64,000 nucleotides of DNA from Thamnaconus septentrionalis. Lineage: Eukaryota; Chordata; Actinopteri; Tetraodontiformes; Monacanthidae. Of this stretch, positions 1-26,831 are shown piece after piece; position 1 is the first letter of the stretch, and the number at the start of each line of letters is the position of its first letter. The notes under the pieces were generated by a model, which saw only the letters and a program-made list of their open reading frames with translations, was not told the origin of the DNA and did not search any database. The DNA lies in the NCBI GenBank assembly GCA_009823395.1, contig CM020512.1:1162905-1226904 (forward strand), given 5' to 3'. The translations under genes and the position numbers were made by a program.

Positions 1-2847
1 CAAGTTCTTCAAGTTCCTGGAATGACATAAAAGCAAATATGATGTAGGTTTTTTTTTCCTTCTTGGGTTTACACAGAAAGTATGTTTAGCTTTACCAGGA
101 TTCTCTCCTCGGCCTCTGCTCTTTCGTCAGGAGAGACGTTGTCTTTGTCCAGTCGCTCCAACTGTGGCAGCAGAACCAGGACGCTCATCCTGTAGTCTGT
201 TGTGTCCACCAGAGGATTATCAGCGATGACCAAGCATCGCAGACTCCTTGACACATACTTGAGACACTGCAAAGCGTTTTCTTCTATAATGGAATTGCCT
301 CTAAAAGAGAAAGAGACAGAAGTGTATAGGTTGCGTAAACTACTCTGGTTAGTTATTAACTAAATCAATAGGACCACACATTGTGACTCTGACTATACAC
401 CACTCACACAAAGCCTTTGGTTTTAGGGATGACATTTTAGAATGCACCACTCCCTTTGCAGGTGAATTCAATTTGACCTGTTTAAAACTATTAAATGCGC
501 CTGTCCACCTGACCAACATTTAATATTTGAGATGGAGAATAATTACCATTGCATGCTTTCACTTGAATGCCCTGCTTACATGATTTAGCAACTTTTTACA
601 ATTTCCATAAATTTAATTCAAAAGTCAAATATCCCAACCTTTTGTGACTAGTGTGTATGTACTATATCTACGTACCGGACATTGAGGTACTGGATACACT
701 TCATGTTGGGACTGAGGCCATCTAGACTTTCCAACTGGTTGTCACGGAGGTGAAGGGTGATGAGACGCTCCAACTTGTCTAAACCCTCCAGTTTTTTGAT
801 GAGGTTCTGGGCCTGGTCAGAGAGAACGCAAACTTAAGAGACAAATTTCTTTTTGGCATTGCGTTTTTGGAGACACTGGCATAAATGTGTTAAGTAAAAG
901 ACTAACCGTTCTATTACCATGTATAAGTGGCGCAGGTTGGGGAGGTCAATGTTATCAGTCGTTTCTAATTTGTTCCCCCGCAACTCCAAAGTTACGAGGT
1001 TGCCAAATGAGCTACTGTGAAGGCCGCTCACTCTCTTAATAGCGTTACCTGCGTCAGAAGATCAGAACTATTACAACAAACGCAAACATTAGAACATCAG
1101 GTTTGTAAAATTAGTCTTTTAGGGTTGTTTTTTTTCATAGACAGAAGGATGGCATACCTGCGGTGGCAGTGGGCATATTCTTATTTAAACGTCTACTACT
1201 TTACTCATCCTAGAATGTTTTAGGTCCTTAGTAAAGAGCATATTTAGCCCTCTGTTTACAGCCAATTCTTCTCATTAGCCTCCTGCCAAAACTGATGCTT
1301 CGCTTTGCCGTTTGGTAATTGGGTAGAGGGGCAAAAAAACGAGGCTGTGAGGCTGAGGTCAAAACAAGACTCAGGCAGGGTGTTATCATGAGAAAGATTT
1401 TCACCATTGACTTGGAGGATCATGGAGCTGCTTTTTCCAGTATGAGCCAATCACAAGGCAAAGGCCATTTTATTGAGACCCTTGTCACATTCTGCATGCA
1501 GAGTTTAGAATTTTGCAGTTAGGCAACAACAACCAAACCCAATTTTTTAAATATGTTTTAGGCATTATGGAGTATGTATCATAACTGCAGTTGTCCACTA
1601 CCAGCTTATCACCATTGTTATGCAATCCCCTTAAGTGTTTAGTATTTTTGTATTTTATAGATTATTATAGTATTTTTGTATCTTTTTTATGACTTGTGTG
1701 ACCTATGGAGACTTCTGCTGTAAACAAATTTGCCCCCTAAGGATCAACAAAAAATTCCAAGTGTTCAAAAATTCCTTAGTGACATCAAAAAGGGCTTATT
1801 TCCAGAGCTGTGGGCTTTTAAAATGGTGCAACATATTTTTGCATAACGGGGACATTTAAATAAACTCACTCATAAAAATCTGGATTTTTATAATAAGACA
1901 TAGAGACAACATCAAAGAAACATAATTCATTCTGGCATATAGCGAGTTAACCAACCATTAAGATTGACACATTCCAAGGCAGGTCCTATAAGGCCATGCA
2001 GATCTGTGATACGGTTCAGTACCAAGCTCAGCCACTGGAGGTAAGGAAACTGAGCAAGGGGCTGCATTCTGAGGCATGACAAGCAATTATTGTCAACCTG
2101 CAAAGACAGAGTTGCCTTTCAATGTCATGACAATGTACAGTGAGGGTATACAGTGAATGACAGCATCCACAGAGTCGTTGAGCCTGAATGAAGAGAGTGG
2201 TTTACCTTCAGCCAAAGCAGCTGAGTTAAAGTTGCAAGAGGATTCAGATCAGTCAGGTAATTGTGGGACAAATCCACAAAACGTAGGTGGACAAAAGTGC
2301 TGAGCGCTGATATCTCAGTCAGTCCTCTAGGGAATGCAGCAAAGGCAAAAATATAAAAGCTGTCAGAACCGAAGGCTTGCAAATGTTTTAATGTTAGTGT
2401 TAGTTTTATTAGTATTAGTAACGTTAGTTACGTCAATGTGATTTTTGTCATTTTAGTTCCTTTACTTTTCTGTTACTTCCAGTTTGACAAATGCGTGTCC
2501 AAGTCCATTTCCTGTCCGGCACAGCAGCGACAGCCCATCACTTACAGTTTCTTGCATCAAGGGGCAATCTGGCACCTATGAGAGATTGTGGTCAGATGGT
2601 TATGAAAGTAACGAGTGAGATGACTTTTCTCCTGATATCATTCTATGCAAGTTGTAACACTATGTAAAACAATTAGTCTTGCATTTCGCCATGAGACCCA
2701 AAGAAAACTCTGGGAGGCCTGAAATACCGTTGTCTTACGCTACATACACTAAAAACTAATTTGTCCTACCTTAATGTCCTCTCTGACTTCTGGAAACTCC
2801 TCATCTTGCTCCTCGACATTCGACAGGTTTTCTAAGGCCTCACTCAT
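1..2847 (-). CDS. lrrc23: Leucine-rich repeat-containing protein 23 (3' end outside window)
   Basis: Eight exons read on the minus strand: 2770-2847 (start ATG 2845-2847), 2466-2575, 2206-2326, 1956-2097, 918-1048, 676-812, 96-300 and 1-16, which runs off the window. All junctions keep frame, giving about 313 residues before the edge; the human protein is about 343. The second exon encodes DGLSLLCRTGNGLGHAFVKL, nearly the same as the LRRC23 family signature. The following exons carry consecutive LRRs (LRFVDLSHNYLTDL, LITLHLRDNQLESLDGL, RCLVIADNPLVDTTDYR), and the C-terminal part has QLERLDKD followed by ERAEAEERI, as in LRRC23. The N-terminus is acidic, as in the family. LRRC23 is known as a radial-spoke head component of motile cilia and sperm flagella; that role is taken from the family and is not visible here. 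The donor of exon 2 was placed at 2465 because only that choice keeps frame (VKLEVTEKGLTEI). Confidence 0.93.
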
Positions 2848-4684
2848 TTCGATTAGTTTGTTGTTGCAGCGTTACTGATAAAGGTAATTCCAGCGGCTCA
2901 GAGCGGAGCAGTCACTATCTTCGGATTTAATAAACCAACCCGTGAAATTAGCACGGCGCGCGTATTCCTACCGTTGTGGTAAATGTAGTTGAGAAACCCT
3001 AAACCGTCGACGGTCAGCAAACGCGCATCGTGTTCATTCGCTTTATCACGGTAAATGGAATGCGATTAAAGACTTGAGTACAGCGGTTTATTATAAACGG
3101 ACAAGCAGATGTGCTGAAAACTTCTCAGTTGGCTCTTTCATGCAGGATTAAAGCTTTCAAATGTTCATTGTGACGTTAATTATATATATATGAAATTTAT
3201 TTATTTTTTCAACCGCACTTAAAACGACATGTAGTTTACCTGTATTTGACATAATAAAATAACGACAAACAGCCAAAACAGTATTTGGCTTTAGAGGGTC
3301 CGCCTCTTCTTGTTGCAATCAGCGTAACTGAGGTAATGCAGGCGCGCAGTTAATCTCGGAACGCCTGGTTTTACTGCGTTGGACATTTTCTGGTTCTGGT
3401 GCCTGGAGTTCTAGTCCATGGTTTCAGACTGGTTAGTGGCAGACCCCTTAAGGCAATAGAATGCGCTTTCATACTTTATATCAAGTTAACGTGCCCTTGG
3501 AAACCATTTCTCGCCACAAACTAACCTGGAACAGTTGGACGTTGTTGCTATGGAAACATCAACATAAAGATACTGTGTTCAGTGGCTTTGAAAAAGTAGT
3601 GTAAATGTTCTGCATTTAACTTTTTTTTTTTAAATTAAATTAAACCTTTAGTTTAATCAAATAAAAGTTTTGCTCCTCTGTGTTTTACTCTTGTGTTCTT
3701 TCTCCAGCAATTGATTTCCAAAATAACTGGGCATAATCATGTTTACACAGACATCCTAAATTCCACAGGTAGAAGAATATAATTTCTAGATTCCAATAAG
3801 AGCCCTTTAAAACTCAGAGAAAGCACATGAGGTCAGTGGCATTGGACCTTTAGGCCTTCACCATAACTGCCCAGTTTAGAAACACTAGAACAACACTGAT
3901 CCCACTATACAATGCCACAACTAGAGTTGCATTAGCCTGACTTGCAAAATATTCTGGTTTTTACACCACCCAGTTTCTTAATGCAGCTTTTGAAATTTAC
4001 TGTCAGCATGTTGAAAAAACACCTCAGTTGTCTTGTTCAGCCAAAACACAAACGATGACAATAAAAATCTATATGAAATTAATTTACAGAGGTTTAATGA
4101 ATGTTTTTTAAACAGACACAATGATAATAAAAACAACTTCCTCCACACAAATTAAATTGTTAAATGAGAAATTTTACCTACACATTATTAGTGCAACTGT
4201 CCATTCAAGGGACAATTTTTTTTCTTCTAAAATATCAACATCCAAATAAGCCATTCATTGAATGACAAGGCATTTAGCCTAAAAAAAAAAAAAAAAAAAA
4301 ACAACAACAAAAAAACAAATAAAAGTATGGTGCATAGACGGGCATTTTAGAAATTTCGCTGCCGTGAAATTTGTAACCCTATTTTTCCAACTGAAAGTTA
4401 CTTCCCAATTACATACAGCTTGTTTTGACAAACAAGCTCTGAAGCAAGTGAAAAATTAAAATGCATCATTCAAAAAGAAAAAACTAAAAAGTGCATTGTG
4501 TGCGATATCCTGACTTCAACTGCTACAGGATCCTTTCATGAGCGTTTTAGCGTGATTGAGGTAAATGAGCAAAAATCAGGAGATTTGTCCAGAAGAGATC
4601 TACATGGTGTTAATGCTCAAGTGTTTAGAGCTTGACTCTGCCATCATCCTGCCCAACAGGACGTTGACACCACGCGGAAGCTGC
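2848..4684. other. Intergenic: lrrc23 upstream region and probable rbm10 3' UTR
   Basis: No convincing coding exon. The part next to lrrc23 (about 2850-3060) is CpG-richer and likely holds its promoter and 5' UTR. The part just below 4685 should be the rbm10 3' UTR; minus-strand AATAAA-type signals occur near 3195-3210, but which one is used cannot be told. Contains an A-rich run at about 4280-4320. Confidence 0.5.
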
Positions 4685-16014
<11,330 letters not shown>

Positions 16015-16799
16015 GTCGATGCACTGACCCTGCTACTGGTCTGTGACCTTGTGCTTTATTGCAATTGCAGATGCCCTGAAAAAAAACAAAAAAAAAACAC
16101 CGTTTACCTTTTGAGACAAGCGTGAAGCATATTCACTGCAGGAGATATGGGCTGCGACTTTAAAATCGACAGTAATACGTTGTGCATGTACAGTTTGTGA
16201 ATTTGTGACGAATCTGCTGACGGCCGCGCAGAACATCTGCAGCTGTTCGGCAAGGGAAGCAGTTAAATCGGAAACCAGCAGGGACAAAACACCTGGCAAC
16301 CACAATAATAATAAACGGTATTCTTCCGCAGAATCACTTAGAACTAAAAGTTCCAGGTGACCATTTTAGTCATGAGGCAAACAGCATCATTATTATATCA
16401 TGTCAGTTGATTTTTATGTTGCTTTCTCCAACTTCAAACAGCGTTACAACTTTCAAAGCCTCGGAGAAATAACGCACGAAAGGCAGAAATTTATGCAAGA
16501 AAAGACGTGAACGGCGTACTAATAGGACAGCACGTAAACACTCCATGCAAATGCTCAGTTAACAAGGTCTACAGGAGCGTATTAAACAATGACGTGTTAC
16601 GGTCATCTGTGTTAGCAGATGAGCTAACTGTGTTAGCCTGTGGTTGTCCTGGCGAAGGCACCGTCTCCCAGCCACTGTCAGCACCTAAAAATACCACGGC
16701 AGCACTTGTCAGTGAAATAAGCCAAGCACTTACCTCAGTGGCAGGTAGACCGAGGCGTATTTTAGACCTTAAAATGTCTTTCCTGTGTCAGTTTATCTT

Positions 16800-16925
16800 T
16801 AACACAACGAGCCAAGTATAAAATGGCCACAACAAACCATTTCAGAGTGGGCGGGACTAGCATCTTGCTCTCGGATGTGATTGGTGGGTCGAGAGTGAAG
16901 CGAATCCGAACAACGCCGACATCAC
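16800..16925 (-). promoter_or_regulatory. Likely rbm10 promoter
   Basis: About 0.8 kb upstream of the rbm10 ATG. A GC box (GGGCGGG at about 16850) and, on the minus strand, a CCAAT box (CCACCAAT, about 16881-16888) lie close together. They are directly followed, towards rhoa, by a (CA)n tract (16959-16998) and the rhoa 3' end. The start site itself is not resolved. Confidence 0.4.
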
Positions 16926-16949
16926 AACTGACTGGTCTTACTTTTCTTT

Positions 16950-16956
<7 letters not shown>

Positions 16957-16998
<42 letters not shown>
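16957..16998. repeat. (CA)n microsatellite
   Basis: CA run separating the presumed rbm10 promoter from the rhoa 3' end. Confidence 0.9.
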
Positions 16999-17001
<3 letters not shown>

Positions 17002-17029
17002 CATTGTGGACACACATAGACAATTTGTG

Positions 17030-18528
17030 AGAGGTTTTATTTCAAGGAAAACAGTAAATTAATGCCAGAAATATAGATAATATTGTCATAATGAATGAAT
17101 AAACGAATCAAAGAACACATAAATACCTTACAATAGAAAGCCCTAATATCAGCTTTATTTGGAAATAAAATACAGGAATTCAAAATATCTCACAGTACAA
17201 AAAAAAACAAAAAAACATATATAAGAGGAAAATATAAATCTGCTATGGCACACCACATCCCTCTCCCAATGTTTTCCAGCTATGCGACCAAAGCTTAATT
17301 TTTGAGTATTCAAACAAAACGATACTAAAGTTATAGTTAATGATTTAACTGAAATGAGCAGGATTAAGTAAAATGATTAAAAGCGTGCTAAGCAAAATTA
17401 GAGACGTCAACATTAAAAGATATAGTACAACAATGGCAATATCATTAAAGGGAGGGTGGATGGGGAAGTTGAGTAAAAGGCAAAATTGAAATACATATCA
17501 CTAACGTCCTCACAGAGCCTTCTAGTACATACAGTACATTATGGATATTACAGTTATGACAGGCCTATCAACTATATGAAATATTTGACCTTTGAATGAC
17601 TTTGAAAACAAAGATCCTTATCAAACTTATAACACAATTAACCTGATTTAGCCTAGAGATAAAGGATGGTGTCTTTTCATCATGTTAGGTTTTTTAATGA
17701 GTTGGTCTGAGCAGGTGTTACTTCCGCTATCATCAGAAAATATGGCAACCATGACTTTGGCATGGAAATTCAAAGTTAACGCAGCGATACGGAGGCCTTT
17801 CCATGCATACAGAACTTTGACACATATATTAATACACATCCACACTAATACACTGCATGCAGACCTGCACTAGAAAACACACGCACACACACGCACGCAC
17901 GCACGCGCGCGCACACACACACACACACACGCACACGCACTCTTACAGTTAAGTAATTCCGTATGGGAAGAGATCACATACAATCTAGTTTGAGCAAACC
18001 CCTGCATAGCGCCTGAGTCAAAACGGCAGCAGAGCCAATGACAGGGAGAAATCATTCACAAATGGCATTGGTAGTACCAATGGCAAAAAAATAATATCCC
18101 ACCAAACTTATGAATCGTTACCCCACAACCGACCACTGCAAGGCACTACATGTAGGCGATACTGTGTAAAAATCCACATATAAACTGTCGCAATTATTAT
18201 CTGACCCTCTCTTTTGGGTTGCCATTGACCTTTTTTTGTGAGGACTGTTTTCTCCCTTTTGTTAAATCATGGAACATTTTAACCGATGTAAGTTCATCGA
18301 CTTAACTTTATTTCAAGGAGAAATAGCTCCAAATCTAATGTAAAGCCTGAGGGCAAATCTGTAGAATCCAATCAATATTATTCCAAAGCCACTTTAATTT
18401 GCTGAGGATAACTGGGTGATGAGAAACTGAGCTCTCCAGGATCCTTCCATATAATCTCCCATTTGCCAAATATTGATGGAGGCTGCGCTCTACATGTGCT
18501 TGAAGGCAGCTCCCGCTCTTCTCAGAAC
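17030..18528 (-). other. Probable rhoa 3' UTR
   Basis: AT-rich, without coding exons. A minus-strand AATAAA at about 17037-17042 would give a 3' UTR of about 1.5 kb, a plausible length for rhoa. Contains a (CA)n/(CG)n tract at 17878-17940. Confidence 0.5.
17878..17940. repeat. (CA)n/(CG)n alternating purine-pyrimidine tract
   Basis: CACACGCACGCACGCGCGCG-type run inside the presumed rhoa 3' UTR. Confidence 0.9.
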
Positions 18529-20312
<1,784 letters not shown>

Positions 20313-20749
20313 CTACAAGAACAAAAACCAGAACCCCCACACAAACGTGCACTTTTCATCAAAACAAGTCACTCACACCTACAAAAGGTCGTTCGGGCCA
20401 AAAATATCGTCATGAAAAATATGATGAACACGCCTTGAAAACGCTGTAATGCGCAACAATGCGTGCTACGTTTAAGGGAGAGAGAGAAAAAAACCCCCGC
20501 ACATACCGGTTAGCGCTGAGCTTAAGGAAGACATCAACACAGCGTCACCCGAATATTCCGACAAAAACAATCAACAATCGCGATTTAAAAAGTATACACA
20601 AGAACCCAAAGAGATACATGGTAAGCAAGTGTCCCGTTTCAGAAGAAATGTGTGCGGATACAAAACATTTCATCCCATCTCTTCAACGGCGGAGCAGTTT
20701 TGTCTGGGCCTGTCAAACCAGCTAACGTTAGCTAGCAGGAGAGGTAGCG

Positions 20750-21010
20750 GCTTTCCCCGCAGCTCCTTCTAGCTGTCAATTATTTCTCCGCGACGATATC
20801 TGAAAAATGTCATCGCATTGCCTTTGTACTGTCACGACGGCGACAGATACGCTGAGAATGTTGAGGTATATTGGCAAAAAAGAAAACAAAAATATTACCC
20901 CTTGATGTTTTCTGCGTCCGCCTTTCTCCTCTTCCTGACCGACTGGGAAGCTCCGCCTCTCCACCGACGCGCAAGCGCACTACAACGCCCTGCGTCAGCG
21001 ACCCGTGAAG
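20750..21010 (-). promoter_or_regulatory. Likely rhoa promoter and 5' UTR exon
   Basis: A CpG-richer stretch about 0.5-0.7 kb above the rhoa ATG, in an otherwise AT-rich surrounding. On the minus strand it contains TGACGCAGGGCG and a GGCGGAGC GC-box-like sequence. A donor-like AAGGG|GTAATA at about 20898-20905 would end a non-coding first exon. This is inferred from position and composition. Confidence 0.4.
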
Positions 21011-21059
21011 CCTTTACTTGCATCCAAAGACACGTAAATAAACAAACAATTCCAAACAC

Positions 21060-22419
21060 ATCCAAAGACAAGTAATATCACATTTATTGTTGCCCGTAAA
21101 TAATGGCCAACAAGCAAAAATATGTTTTTTGTTTGTAATTCTTTTTAATGGATTGCCCCAATATTATTAACACACATTTCGCAAGTTGTCTGCATCTATT
21201 GTACAAGAGGAATAAACACAAGTGTGAAAATATAAAGAAAAATATATACACACTCACAAATATACAAGGAAATTATTACAGGCAAATAAAAAAAAAATTT
21301 AAAAAAAAAACAACAACAATTTTTTAAATTATTTTTTCAAGTCTCTGGTGGGGTTGTAAATGTCAAGGTAATACACTTTGCCCTCATAACTCATAAAAAA
21401 ATAAACATTTAAATAAATGTGTTTTATTTAATAAGCTGACTGATCCACTTTCACGCAGGATTTATTTATTCCAATCGTGATAACTTTAGAAGCAAACGTC
21501 AATACAGTTTTTTACAATCGTAGGAACACAAATTCCATTACTTCCCAACATTTCCAAAACTCTTCACATAGTTTGCACAACATCAGCCTGTGTGACTTTT
21601 ATAATTACAACATTTCTTGTTTGTTTGACACAAACTGCATACAGTGGACACATTGAAAAAATATTTTAACTTCTTTGACAAACAAGCTCTACCAAGACCA
21701 AAACAACTGACTTTAACTCACAAATTTACAAATGCTTTCACACAGTATGTCAGAACAGATAACCTCATGTTCTAAATTGAACCAATAGGCTAAAGTTGAA
21801 GTGAGCAGCAGTTCACTTTATAGATTCAAATAAATTTTCTCTTGTTTTTTCTAATTGTCATTGAAAAGCAGCTGATTGAAGTTATGCAAAAAAAGTCAGG
21901 ATGGTGTGTCTGGTTCTTTCCCCTTACTACCCCTTTGTCAACCCCATCTTCAGCATGGAGCAATTATTTTTGCCCACCATTATTTATTCTGATGGAAGAA
22001 AGAAGGTGTTGGTGTTTGGTTGAACTGGTGTATAGTGTATTCTTGCATTTTGAAAACTAGTGTCAGTGTTTGGTTTACAATGTGAGCTTTGAGCATGAAG
22101 TTAGCTGTTTTGTCATTTGTGTGTTGTAGGTGTGTTGGTGTGTTAGCAGTTTTGGAAACGTGTGAGAAGGATCGGTTATTGTGTTCCAACGATTGTAAAA
22201 AACTGTAAGTGAGTACATCAAATTTACATCTGCCTGAGTTCTCTGCCTGAGATTTATCACCATGGTAATCATACGTAGCAAAAAGGACTGGTACGTCTTC
22301 ACACACAAATGATGTTTCTCAATGAAAGAAATTACCACTGCCAGAGTTACAGACTCTTTTGTTTGAACGCTGTAGGTAAACATGAATTGATTGGCTGCCT
22401 GCTGTTGTCACTCAAAAGT
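21060..22419 (-). other. Probable 3' UTR of the USP gene
   Basis: AT-rich, no coding exon seen. Several minus-strand AATAAA signals lie between about 21078 and 21985. The 3' end therefore abuts the rhoa promoter region. Confidence 0.45.
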
Positions 22420-25400
22420 TTATTCCCTGCCTGTGGAGGTGGTGGTGCCATTGCTGCGATGGTAGAACAGCACATAGGCTTGATTGGTCTGGAGCTGGTT
22501 TTCTGAGATCGATGTCACACTGTGGTTGTGTAGATGGAGAGTTAACATAAGAGAGAATGAACTCCTGGGTGATGTCAGTCATCTTGGGGAGGGGAAGGCT
22601 GGGTTAAGGGTTGATATTGGTGCAGGGTGAGTCTCACCTGGAGTCGTTGTAGAAGCACCAACCATTTCCATCCAAACAGCAGGCTGTGTAGTGGCCCATA
22701 TTTACGGTCCCAGTGTGGTTACATATTGCATATAAATCGTATAGAATGGGGCCTGTGGTAGCAGACAGACACCAAGACAATTACTTTGCAAAGCATTTGC
22801 CAAGTTACTGTCTTAAAAAAATGTGAAAAGTGCGTGAAATGCAAGGCTTGTAGATAAGCTAGTAAAGTAATTGGAATAATTTACATGAAAATCTATTGGG
22901 CCCCCAACAAAAGATAACAGGACCACAAACTGTTTCAAGAGAAAAAAGCTGAATTTGAGAATTCTGGGATTCCTGCCTCAACCTCTTGTGTATTGTGCTA
23001 CAATTTGAAACTTTGCTTCCTCCAGTTAAAAATAAATCAAAGCCCACATGCGCAAGGACCTATTGCTCCCACATGCGGATGAGTAAGTGAGACACGTCAA
23101 GGCGAAGCTGTAATGAATGATTGCTTTTTGTTACCGCAGTCAACAGGCCCGTACGGTCCAAGGTCCAGGTTAGTGAGGGGGAAGGACACATACACGGTGC
23201 TCTTACTGATAGACCACCGTGACGTCGTAAATCGATTCAGATCTGGGGGGAGGTTGTTAAGCAGCATCACAACGTTTAGTACAGTAACCTATCTTGCTGA
23301 TAAGACTAGTAGGTAAAAAAAAAAAAAAAAAAAAAAGTTTGTCGCCAAGGATACGGATGACAATCACCTGTGGGAACCTTTGGATGGACAGCCGCTTGGT
23401 GCACTCAGTGTGCCGGTTGCAACGTTCGCACATCTGAAACACAAAAACACACACCAACACCTGTAACCCCAACACTTCTGACACTATCAGAATTACCTTA
23501 GATACTCTAATCTCACGCTTGTTAAGTATGTCTTAGTGCTTATTTGTATTTGATAAATTAGCTATTACCTTTTCAAGATGTTATTTCCCACTTTCTGTGT
23601 AATTTTGCTTCCTTTTTGCGTCTAAATAAAAGCCACTCTGGTTTGAAAGGCTAAGTTGTGTGTCCAAGGGGCAGTAGAATGCCACTTGCTTGGACACAGG
23701 CTGGGGTCTGTTCAACCATTCGGCCAGATCACCTGGACGAGGATGTCTGTTGTGAGACCTGAAACACCCAGTGACTCCAGGAAATAACACTGATGATGTG
23801 TCCAAGGTGGTGAATCAGAAGATGTTTTAGAAATTAAGTGGAAAATATCTGCTATCGTACACCACATCAGCCTCCTAGTATTTGACATATTAGTTTTTCT
23901 ATGCTGAAATCTCTTTTAAAATCTCATTTGCAAAATCTATCTTACAGAGGTTCTCTAACTATAATATGTGTCAATGAACTCCTCAGAAATAAGAAAAGTC
24001 AGTCAATTATTTAAGCTATTACATGGCTTTGCCAAAAAACGTGGTTATAGAAATCATGGTCTCATTGGAACCCCCTCACCCACCCCACGCCCTGCTAACT
24101 GCTGCCTCAATTTCCAAGGATATCGGCAGGAGGTGACATTACATACGGGTGAATTCTCCTTGTCCAGTTTCTCCTCTTGCGAAAAGAAATCCAGACAGTC
24201 CCTGAGCGTGACCTCCCCGGTGAAGCCTCGTTTGGGGATGGGCAGCGACAGATCGCAGAACACGTCGAAGGTGTTGGAGTAGTGGGAGCAGACAGAGCAA
24301 TGCAGAGAGCTGCGCAGCTGGCCTGAGAACAGATCTGCACGAGAGGGGCGACGGGAGCTGTCAGTGGTTTCCATCAACGGGTCTCTAAAAAAGTGACCGG
24401 ACATGTTTTGCTCACCCACTATCTTGCTGTCATCTCGCTCCAGGTGCTTCTTCCACATCGCTGCAGATTCCTCTGAAAGCCTGATTAGGTGGATGGGGGG
24501 GGGGGGGGGGGTATGTGGAGACAAAACAGTCAGAGAACTTGGCCGTCGTTATCAAAGGTGCAGGAGCAGTCATTACATTATGTATCCCGATTACTCAGCT
24601 GCGATGAGTTCATGCATAATGTTTGTTTGGAGCTCCAAAAGACATATTAAAATACAATAACGAAAATTAACTTCACTTTTGTAATGTCACTGAGATCCCC
24701 AAAATGAGAAAAAACAACTCCATCACTCATTTTTGCTTGCTCAACTTGTCAGTGAGTTAAAAGGCCCAAGTGTGAGAACCAGCTCTTTGTGATGTCAGTG
24801 GTTCCGTTGCTAGGTCAGTGATAGCACTCCCAGTCAGTCTGTTCCACCCCATGCCTTGTTATTGTCCACTCACACACATGTAGTAGCTAAAACTCAGCAT
24901 ATTTTAGCAGGTAACTGTAAACAGAGGGCTAAATTTCATTGTGCCCAGGCATGCATTATTTATTTTATTTATTTTATTTATTTTGTCTAATGGAGTCTAA
25001 AGGTGAAAAAAAGAGGATATGACACACCTGAACCTGGTGTATTTCTGTTCTGGCTCCTTCAGTGGCCGGCGAACAAAGGGCCTGCGGTTGATTTCTGTGT
25101 GCAGCTTATCCAGCAGGAACCTAAGGAACTCCTGCGCATCCTGTTGACTGAGGTAAACACAGAGATGCATGTGGAGATGAGTGGACGCACTCAGACGTCT
25201 CTCACAGACAACAGCCGATGGACGGATGATCAAAGTGAATAAGTGACTGGCTGGATGCGCGTGTCCTGTGAAATGTTTTTTTCCACTCACCTGTAACCAC
25301 TAAAGTATGGCACCACCTCTTTGAAAAGACTATAAAACTGTTGCGGATTCATGGCCACGTCCCCTTGGTTTTCATCCCAAAGGCCCGACAGCACTTGGTG

Positions 25401-25797
25401 GAAAGCTGCAGCACAAAACCAAGAGGCACTGGTGAGGTGTGAAATAACAGGAAGCAGAGCACGCACACGCACGCACATGCACGCACGCACACACAAACAC
25501 ACACTCACACAGGTACCGTCTGTGAGCTTAGCATCCTCTTTGGGGAACTTCTCCCGCTGGTAGAGCTTCAGGAGGCAGTAGTCCCGCAGGCCACGTGTGT
25601 GAGACAAACATTGCACGATGGCGTTGAGAAAACACTGATTCAAACACAGGGGACAAAGGACAGATTTGGCACTTTGACTCAAAATAAGATCACTAACAAA
25701 CGCCGCTAGCTATTTGTTTGGAAGGGATGTGCACCCTTACTGTGTTTCCTATGTTTCTTAGACCAGTTCTTCCGCTTCCCAAATTCAGCGGCTCCTT
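22420..25797 (-). CDS. Ubiquitin-specific protease, USP2/USP21-type catalytic core (5' end unresolved)
   Basis: Ten exons join in one frame of 354 codons: 25741-25797, 25517-25634, 25291-25405, 25028-25147, 24416-24480, 24147-24334, 23355-23433, 23135-23242, 22638-22752 and 22420-22519. The Cys box [20 protein letters not shown] has the catalytic Cys at the first junction. [18 protein letters not shown] follows. A zinc ribbon is built from CSVCSHYS and [10 protein letters not shown]. The His box is GHYTACC, and YNDSS supplies the third catalytic residue. Length and order match the compact USP2/USP21 domain: [10 protein letters not shown] and NDSSV resemble USP2, while HLNRFTTSR and SENQ resemble USP21, so I give no symbol. 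Known role: removes ubiquitin from substrates. The start is uncertain. The first exon may begin at an acceptor at 25798, or read through to an ATG at 25894-25896; N-terminal exons probably lie further upstream. Confidence 0.9.
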
Positions 25798-26071
25798 CTG
25801 GATAACAGAACAAAAGGTTGGGTTTGCATAAGGGTTAGGTTTGCAAGGTTTGTCAGTGGTTGAGGATTTCACCAGTACCCTGACAACCCACGACATTTTT
25901 AAGTGACATTAAACTGCTCAACTGGCAACGATCCAAAGAGGAATTATGCATGATACAAAAACATGTAAAGTTGTGTGTTTAACTCTCACGATATAGACTC
26001 CATATACTCCATTACTCCATATATAAAAAATGAAAACAACAACAAATCATTGTTATAAATAGTTTCTATAG

Positions 26072-26073
26072 TA

Positions 26074-26153
<80 letters not shown>
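26072..26153. repeat. (CA)n microsatellite
   Basis: Pure CA run of about 80 bases just upstream of the recognisable USP exons. Confidence 0.95.
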
Positions 26154-26158
<5 letters not shown>

Positions 26159-26506
26159 TGTATATATACATACATATAGGGTGGTAAATTGTTTTTCATT
26201 CTTCTTTCTGTGACAGTTTTATAACTATATCGGAAATTCATTACTTGCACAAATCTTTTTCACTTTTTTTTTTTATATTGCTGTATGTGAGAGCAAATTT
26301 CCAACCTTAGATCATGGAGTATTTTTTTTTTTCCATCTCTGATCCGATTCTATTGAAACACTGAAAGTTCATGGACCGGAAGTTTATGTTCCACGCCACG
26401 TTAGCATGTGAAGTGTTTCTTTGCTGCACTGTGCTCCTGTACCTGTCACTGTATGCACTATGTGACCTGCTAATTGACACCAGTCTGTCTGTCTCTGCCC
26501 CGCAAT

Positions 26507-26510
<4 letters not shown>

Positions 26511-26560
<50 letters not shown>
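26511..26560. repeat. (GT)n microsatellite
   Basis: Pure GT run. Confidence 0.95.
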
Positions 26561-26563
<3 letters not shown>

Positions 26564-26831
26564 GTGGGACAAATTTAGCTTTCTTATCCCATTAGCATAA
26601 CAAGTGAGGCTAAAAGGAGGTCAGTCCCAAGCTTTCATCCTATTAGACCAAGGAGTGCTGACAGGTACTGAAACACGTGTGTGCTCATGTGGCCTCGACG
26701 CCATTTCCCCCTTTTTCTCTCCCTACCTCTCTCTCTCTCTTCTCCATCTGCGTTTAGATTTGACTAACATGACGCAGCAACGCCCTCCAAACTGCCGCCT
26801 GACTCGTGTCTGTGCGCACCTGGTTGTCGGT

